DNA of 64,000 nucleotides from Burkholderiaceae bacterium (lineage in GTDB: Bacteria > Pseudomonadota > Gammaproteobacteria > Burkholderiales > Burkholderiaceae_C). Positions 52,734-61,700 of the stretch are shown here, piece by piece. Made by a program: the position numbers and the translations under genes. The notes beneath the pieces were generated by a model. It was not told the origin of the DNA. It searched no databases and worked only from the letters and a program-made list of their open reading frames with translations. The first letter of the stretch is position 1; each line of letters begins with the position of its first letter. The stretch is from NCBI GenBank assembly GCA_024235915.1, contig JACKLO010000023.1:1-64000 (forward strand), written 5' to 3'.

Positions 52734-55700
52734 ATGAACAAGCACCTCCTGTCGAACGTCCACGCCTTGGCCATCGGCCGCCTCCGGCATGTCGAGCGCG
52801 GGGTCCAGCCCGATGGCAGCAGCCTGCTCGTGTGGCCGGTGGTCGACGGCGGACGTTGGCTCGGTCTGGACGCCCAGCGGCTGGCGGCCGATGGTCAGCC
52901 GGTGGCGCCGGTGCAGGTGCTGTTGCGCGCGCCGCTGCCTGAGCCGGCGGCACTTGCGCTGAAGGTGGCCGCCACGAGCGACGGTGGATTTGCCGTGTCC
53001 TGGCGCGGCGCGGCCGACGCGAACGGCGGCGTCCATCGCCTTTCACTGGACGCTGCTGCACAGCCAGTGGTCGATGGCGCCGAGGTGGGTGACGCAACGC
53101 GCACGGCTGCACCGGGATCGGTGGCGGGTGGTGCTGCGATCGATTCGATGGCGCTGGCGGGGGCGCAACCCACGGCCCTCGGTGGCAAGGACGCCGCTGG
53201 GGGGCGGGACACTGGCGTCGTCACCAAGATCCCCGACGCCCCGCTGTCCGCCGGCCCGCTGCCCACGCCGCTGGCCCATGGTGAAGAGCGCATCAACGCC
53301 TACACCACCAGCACGCAGGACAACCCGGAAGTGGCCGCCCTGGCCAACGGGCGTTACGTGGTCGTGTGGGATTCCGCCGGCCAGGATGGCAGCGGCACCG
53401 GCATCTACGCGCAGCTGTTCGAATCCAACGGCCGTGCCGTGGGGCCGGAGTGGCGAGTCAGCGGCCGCACGCTGGGCGAGCAGGACTACCCGCAGGTCGT
53501 GGGCCTGAGCGATGGCGGCTTCGTCGTCGTCTGGGAAGACAACCAGGGTGTGGACGGGGCCGGCTGGAGCGTCCAGGCCCAGCGCTACGACGCCAACGGC
53601 GTGCCGCAGGGCTCGGCCTTCACGGTCAACACCACCACGGCGGGCAACCAGTACCACGGCACGGCGGCTGCCTTCGACGGCGGTTTTGCGGTGGCCTGGT
53701 CGTCCGACAACGGCGGCAACGACATCTACCTCAAGGCGTTCGACAACGCAGGCGTGGCCACGATGGCCGAGGTCCGCGTCTCCACCGTGCCGGGCCAGCC
53801 CGGCACGGCCCAACCGGGCACGCAGTACTTCCCCGACATCACGGCCGATGCCGCCGGCAACCTGGTCATCGTCTGGCATGACCAGAGCGGCAACGACGGA
53901 TCCGGCTACGGCGTCTTCGGCCGTCGCTGGGACGCGACCACGGCGCAGTTGTCCGACACCTTCGTGGTCAACAGCACCACCAGCGGCAACCAGAGCTACC
54001 CGGACCAGAACTACCGCCCGCAGGTGTCCATGCTCAACGACGGTGGGTTCGTCGTCGTGTGGACGTCCGACAGCAACGACGGCTCCGGCTGGGGCATCGT
54101 CGGCCAGCGTTTCGACGCCACCACGGCCAAGGTGGGCGGCGAGTTCCTGGTCAACAACGGGACGTCCGGCAGCCAGTACATGCCCACCGTCACCGGGCAG
54201 AGCACCGGCGGCTTCACGGTGGCCTGGTTCAACGACGGGTCCACCACCGGCACCAGCAACGACGTGCTGATCCGCGAGTACGACGCCAATGGCGTCGCGC
54301 TCGGCTCGGAGGTCAAGCTGGTCTCCGACAGCAACAGCACCGAGTACCAGCCGTCGATCGCCGACCTGGGCAACGGCAACTTCGTCGTCGTCTACGCCGA
54401 CTACGACAACGCCGCGGGCGGCAACAGCACCTACGAGATCGCCCAGCAGCTGTTCGGCAGTGGCCCGGCGCTGCAGCGGGGTGGCACGCCGGTCCTGGCC
54501 GACTTCGGCGGCACCGTCACCTTCGGCGAAAACGCGGTCAACGGCGCGCCTCAGGTCATTGATCCGGTGGTCAGCCTGACCCACACCGCGTCGGCGGATT
54601 TCGACGGCGGCTTCCTCGACCTGTTCTACCTGCAGGGCGGCGAAGCGAGCGACCAGCTGGGGGTGCGCCACGTCGGCAACGGCGCGGGCCAGATCGGCGT
54701 GTCGGGCAGCACCGTGAGCTTCGGTGGCGTGGCGTTTGCCACCATCAGTGGCGGCGGCAACGGCAGCAACCTCGTCATCAGCTTCCAGGCAGGAGCCAGC
54801 GTCGATGCCGTGGAGGCGCTGATCGAGAACCTCACGTACGCCAGCACCTCGTCGAGCCCTGCGGCCAGCCGGCAGCTGGCGCTGCGCATCAGCGACGGCG
54901 ATGGGGGATCCACCGAGGCCGCGGAGGTCACGATCCACGTCACACCGGAACTCGACGGAGCGCCGGTGGTGCACGCCGACGTGCAGGTCAACGCCTACGC
55001 CGCGGGCGACCAGACTGAGCCCGCCATCGCGGTGCTCACCGACGGCAGCTACGTCATCGCCTGGCAGTCGAATGGCCAGGATGGCAATGGCTGGGGCATC
55101 TACCTCCAGCGCTTCGCGGCCAACGGCGAACCCATCGGCCCCGAACTGCGGGCGAATGCCCAGACCACGAGCAACCAGGAACTGCCGCAGATCGCCGCGC
55201 TGAGCGATGGCGGTTATGTGCTTGTCTGGCAGGACCAGGGCGGACTCGACGGGTCGAGCTGGTCGGTCGTCGGCCAGCGCTACAGCGCCGACGGCACGCC
55301 GCAGGGGGCGAACTTCATCGTCAACACGACCACTTCCGGTGGCCAATACCACCCGTCGGTGGCGGCGTACGACGGCGGGTTCGCCGTCGCCTGGGCTTCG
55401 GACCAGGGCAACGACGACATCTACCTCAAGCGGTACGACAACGCCGGAAACACGGTGCTCGGCGAGACCCTGGTGTCCACCGTGGTCGGTGACCCGGGCA
55501 CGGCGCAGGCGGGCACGCAGTACTACCCCGACATCGTCGCCAAGGCCAATGGCGACCTCGTCATCGTCTGGCACGACAGCGGCAGCAACGACGGTTCGTC
55601 CTATGGCGTCTACGGCCGCCTGTGGAACGCCGGCACCCAGACCTTCTCCGACGCCTTCCTCGTCAACACCACCACCACCGGCCAGCAGAGCTACCCCAAT

Positions 55701-58700
55701 GACGACCATCCGCCCAAGGTGGCGCTGCTGGCGGGCGGCGGCTTCGTGGTCGTGTGGTCGTCCAACAGCAATGACGACGCCGGCTGGGCGGTGATGGGCC
55801 AACGCTTCGATGCGGCTGGCAACAAGGTGGGCGCCGAGTTCCGGGTGAATGAAACCGTCAGCGGCAGCCAGTACCAGGCCGACGTGATCGGCCTGTCCAC
55901 CGGCGGCTTCGTTGTCAGCTTCTTCAACGACAACTACGACCTGACGGGTGCCGGGACCTACAACGACCCCTACATCCGCGAGTACGACGCCGCCGGCAAC
56001 GCCATCGACGGCCAGCGCAAGCTGGCCACGCCAACGGCCACCGGCAGCAACACCGAATACCAGCCGGCCCTGGCCGATCTGGGCAACGGCAATTTCGTGG
56101 TGGCCTATGCCGACCACGTGCCCACGGCCGATGGCGGCAATGCCACGTACGAGATCACGCAGCAGATCTTCGGCAGCGGGTCAGGTTTGGCGCGCTCGGC
56201 GTCGCCCACCATCGGCGACTTCTCCGGCAGCATCACCGTGGGTGAAAACGCCGCCAACGCCGCGCTGCAGGCCATCGACAGCTCGGTCAGCATCTCGGAT
56301 GCCGATTCCACCAATTTCGACGGCGGCAGGCTGGACCTGTTCTATGTGCAAGGTGGCCGCGCCAGCGATCAGCTGGGCGTGCGTCACCAGGGCAACGGCC
56401 CGGGTCAGATCGGTGTAGCCGGCAACACCGTGAGCTTCGGCGGCGTGGCCATCGGCACGATCAGCGGTGGGGCCAACGGCGCCAATCTCGTCATCAGCTT
56501 CAACGCCAACGCCGACGCGCTGGCCGTTGAGGCATTGGTGGAAAGCCTGGGTTACGGCACCACCTCCGTCAGCCCGCAGCCCACGCGCACCGTGGCGCTG
56601 CGCCTCAGCGATGGCGACGGCGGCACGAGCGCGGCGTCCACCGTCACCATCAACGTCACGCCGGAGCGTGATGGCGCACCGGAGGCACACAGCCCCGAAC
56701 GCGTCAACACCTACACCCCGGGCACGCAGGAGGACCCGGAAATCGCGGTGCTGGCCGACGGCAGCTATGTGGTCACCTGGACCTCCAACGGCCAGGATGG
56801 CAGCGGCGACGGCGTCTATTTCCAGCGTTTTGCCGCCAACGGCACGGCGGTGGGCGCCGAGGTGCGCGCCAACACCAGCACCGCCAGCGCCCAGAACTAC
56901 CCGCACGCCGCGGCGCTGAGCGACGGTGGGTTCGTGCTCGTGTGGCAGGACAACAGCGGCGTCGACGGCTCAGGCTACGCCGTCATGGCACAGCGTTACG
57001 CGGCCGATGGCACGGCGCAGGGCATCAATTTCGCCGTCAACACCACCACGAGCAGCAACCAGTACCACGGCACGGTGGCCGGATACGACGGCGGCTTCGC
57101 TGTCGTTTGGTCCAGCACCGGCAATGCCGGTGGCAGCAGCTACGACATCTACCTCAAGCGCTTCGACAACAGTGGCACCGTCGTGCTGGCCGAGACACGT
57201 CTGTCGACCGTGCCGAACCAACCCGGAACCGCACAGACCGGCACGCAGGAACTGCCGTCCATCGCTTCTGACGCCGCCGGCAACCTGGTAGTGGTGTGGC
57301 AGGACACCGGCAGCAACGACGGCAACGGCTACGGCGTCTACGCACGCACGGTGGCCGCCAACGGCACCCTGGGCAACACCATCCTGGTCAACAGCATCAC
57401 CGCCGGCAACCAATACGAACCGGATGTTGCCATGTTGGCCGGCGGCGGGTTCGTGGTCGTGTGGGGCGATTCCAGCGGTGTGGATGGCTCCAGCTGGGGT
57501 GTCTTTGGCCAGCGCTTCGACGCCGCCGGCAACAAGGTCGGCGCCGAGTTCCTGGTTAACGAGACCACGGCCGGTGGCCAGTACCAGGCCACCGTCACGG
57601 CACTGAGCACAGGCGGTTTCGTCGTCGGCTTCTACAACGACAACTACGACACTAGCGGCGCCGGCTCCTACAACGACGTCTACATCCGCGAGTACGACGC
57701 CGCCGGCAACGCCATCGACGGGCAGCGCAAGCTTTCCGGTGTCACGGCCACGGGCAGCAACCAGGAGTACCAGCCGGCGATCGCAGATCTGGGCAACGGC
57801 AACTTCGTCGTGGCCTATGCTGACTACGTTCCGACAGCGGACGGTGGCAACGCCACGTTCGAGATCACGCAGCAGCTCTTCGGCAGCGGCCCCGCGCTGG
57901 CCCGCCAGGCCAACCCGGTGCTGGGTGATTTCGGCGGCACCGTCGTCTTTGCCGAGAACACCATCAACAGCACGCCGCAGGTGCTGGACGCGTCCGTGAG
58001 CCTGACCGATGTCGACTCCGCCGACTTCGCCGGCGGACAGCTTTCGCTGTTCTACATCCAGGGTGGCCAGGCCAGCGACCAACTGGGCGTGCGCCACCAG
58101 GGCAGCGGCGCCGGCCAGATCGGCGTGTCGGGCAACACCGTGAGCTTCGGCGGCGTGGCCATCGGCACGCTCGGCGGTGGCATGAACGGTGCCAACCTCG
58201 TCATCAGCTTCAATGCCAACGCGAGCGTCGACGCGGTGGAAGCGCTGGTGCAGAACCTCACCTACGCCAGTACCTCGTCCAGCCCGCAGCCCAGCCGCAC
58301 GGCGGCCCTGCGCATCACCGATGGTGACGGCGGCGTCACGCAGGCGTCGCAGATCACGATCCAGGTCACGGGTGAACTCGACGGCGCGGCGATCTCGCAC
58401 GGGCCGGAACAGGTCAACAGCCACACCCCGGGCGCGCAGGACGATCCGGAGATCGCGGTGCTGGCCAATGGCAGCTATGTGATCACCTGGACGTCCAACG
58501 GCCAGGACGGCAGCGGCGACGGCGTCTACTTCCAGCGTTTTGCCGCCAATGGCACGGCGCTGGGCGCCGAGGTGCGCGCCAACACCAGCACGACCAACAC
58601 CCAGAACTACCCGCACGCTGCGGCGCTGAGCGATGGTGGCTTCGTGCTGGTGTGGCAGGACAGCAATGGTTTCGACAGCTCCGGCTGGGGCGTGGTGGCC

Positions 58701-61700
58701 CAGCGCTACGCAGCCGACGGCACGCCGCAGGGTGCCAACTTCGTCGTCAACACGCACACCAGCAGCACCCAGTACCACGGCACGGTGGCGGGCTACGACG
58801 GCGGCTTTGCCGTGGTCTGGAGCAGCACCAGCAATGCCGGCGGCAGCAGCTACGACGTCTACCTCAAGCGCTTCGACAACGCCGGCAACGAGGTCCTGGC
58901 CGAGACGCGCCTGTCCACGGCGCCCGGCCAGCCTGGCACCGCGCAGACCGGCACGCAGGAACTGCCGTCCATTGCGTCCGACGCGGCCGGCAATCTGGTC
59001 GTCGTATGGCAGGACACGGGCAGCAACGACGGCAACGGCTATGGCGTCTACGCACGCACGGTGGCCGCCAACGGAACGCTGGGCAACACCATCCTGGTCA
59101 ACAGCATCACCACAGGCAACCAGTACGAGCCCGACGTGGCCATGCTCGCCGGCGGCGGCTTCGTGGTCGTGTGGGGCGATTCCAGCGGCGTGGACGGCGC
59201 CAGCTGGGGCGTCTATGGCCAGCGCTTCGACGCGGCCGGCAACAAGGTCGGCGCCGAGTTCCTGGTCAACGAGACCACGGCCGGTGGCCAGTACCAGGCC
59301 ACCGTCACGGCGCTGAGCACCGGCGGCTTCGTCGTCGGTTTCTACAACGACAACTACGACACCAGCGGCGCCGGCACGCAGGACGACGTCTACATCCGCG
59401 AGTACGACGCCGCGGGCAACGCCATCGATGGCCAGCGCAAGCTCGCGTCGCCGAGCAACAGCACCGAGTCCCAGCCGGCAATCGCTGACCTGGGCAATGG
59501 CAATTTTGTCGTGGCCTATGCCGACTACAACAACGCGGCGGGCGGCAACAACACCTACGAGATCAACCAGCAGCTCTTCGGCACCGGCCCCTCGCTGGAC
59601 CGCAACGCTCCGCCGGTCATCGGCGATGTGATGGCCACGCGGCTGCTCAGCAGCACCGCCGCCAGCCCTGTGTACGCGGCGAATCCGCAGCGCATCGATG
59701 GCGATGTGTCGCTCACCGATGCCGATTCCAGCAACTTCGACGGCGGCCAACTGCTGGTGTCGCTGACCAATGGCGCCACGCCCACCGAAACGCTGGGTGT
59801 GCTCGACCAGGGCAACGGCGCCGGCCAGATCGGCGTCACCGGGGCCGAGGTGCGCTTTGGCGGCAACGTCATCGGCATGATCTCCGGCGGCGGCGCCGGT
59901 GGCAGCAGCCTGGTGGTCACGTTCAACGCGTCGGCCGATATCGCCGCCGTTCGCGCGCTGATCGAGTCGGTCACCTACCAGAACAGCAGCCCGCCGGCCG
60001 GCACGACCGACCGTGGTGTCAGTTTCCGACTGACCGACGGCGATGGTGGCGTCAGCGCGCCGGCATCGCTGGTCCTGCGCATCCAGGCCACCGTGACACC
60101 GCAGACCGTGGCGCTGGATGATGTGACCACCAGCCTGCCCATCACCGAATCGCAGGCCCAGGCCGGCGTGTTGGTGGACGATGCGGTGCAATTGGTCTAC
60201 AGCGGCGCCACGGGCTTCGCCAACGGCAAGCTCACCATCAGCTACCTCAGCAGCACCGGCCGCCCGGCCGACCAGTTGGCCATCACGAACGAAGGCACGG
60301 GTGACGGGCAGGTGGGTGTGTCCGGCACCGATGTCAGCTTTGGTGGTGCTGTCATCGGCAGCATCAGCGCCAGCCTCAATGGCGTGAACGGCACCAGCCT
60401 GGAGATCACCTTCAACGCCAGCGCCACGCCGGATGTGGTGGAGCAGGTGATCGAGGCGCTGCGCTACGCCAACACCTCTGATGGCCCGTTGGCCAACCGC
60501 AGCATCCGCATCTCGTTGACCGACGGTGCTGGCCAGGCCAGCACCAACCGCGATGTGCAGATCAGCATCACGCCCGAAGCCGACCCGGCGGCGGCCGTGG
60601 CGCTCACCGGCGACCTGCAAGCCAACACCTACGAAGCCGGCAGCCAGGCCAACAACGCCGTCGGGCGTCTGCAGGGACCCAACGACGGCAGCTACGTCAT
60701 CGTCTGGGAATCGCAGAACGACCAGGATGGCAGCGGCTACAGCGTGCAGGCACAACGTTTTGCCGCCAACGGCCAGGCGCTGGGTGCGGAAATCCGCGTC
60801 AACAGCTACACCTACAGCACGCAGAACGACCCCGCAGTGGACGGCCTGAACGACGGCGGCTTCGTCGTCGCTTGGACGTCGGCCGGCCAGGACGGCAGCA
60901 GCAACGGCGTCTACGCCCAGCGCTACGACGGCAACGGCCAGGAAGTGGGCAGTGAGTTCCGCGTCAACACCACCACCACCAGCTCGCAGAACGAGGCGGC
61001 GGTGCTGGCACTGGCCGATGGTGGCTTCCTCATCGCCTACAGCAGCGACTACAGCAACACGGCCGGCAACTACACCTACGACGTGCTGGCCCAGCGCTAC
61101 GGCGCCGATGGCCTGCCCGTGGGCGGCGAGATCACGCTCAACACCAACCTGACGTCGACGCAGGACCAGCCGCAGCTGGCCCGTCTGACGGGCGGCGGCT
61201 TTGTCGCCACCTGGCAGGACAGCAGCGGCGCCGACGGCAACGGCTGGGGCATCATCGCGCAGCGCTACGCGGCCGACGGCAGCAAGCTCGGCGCCGAGAT
61301 CGTGGTCAACACCACCATCACCGGCACTCAGGAAAGCCCGGACGTGGCCGGCCTGAGCAATGGCGGCTTCGTCGTGGCCTGGCACTACAGCAACGCCACC
61401 TACGCGCAGGTGCTGGACGCCAGCGGGGCCAAGGTCGGCGCGGAGATCCGCGTCAGCGACAGCGACGCGCCGGCCAACTACAACAGCTATGCGCGGGTGA
61501 CCGCGCTGGACGACGGCGGCTTCGTCGTCGCCTGGGACAGCAGCAGCACCTCTGCCTTGGGGGGCAGCGGGTACGACATCGTGGCCCAGCAGTTCGACAA
61601 CGCGGGCAACCGCATCGACGGCCAGTTCATCGTCAACACCGTACGCGCGAGCACGCAGATCGAGCCCGATCTGGTGGGCCTGGCGGGCAGCAATTTCGTC

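Noticed and set aside
53043..56117. 1,024-codon minus-strand frame
   Set aside because: Antisense shadow of the same giant gene, with the same repeated low-complexity pattern and no family motif.
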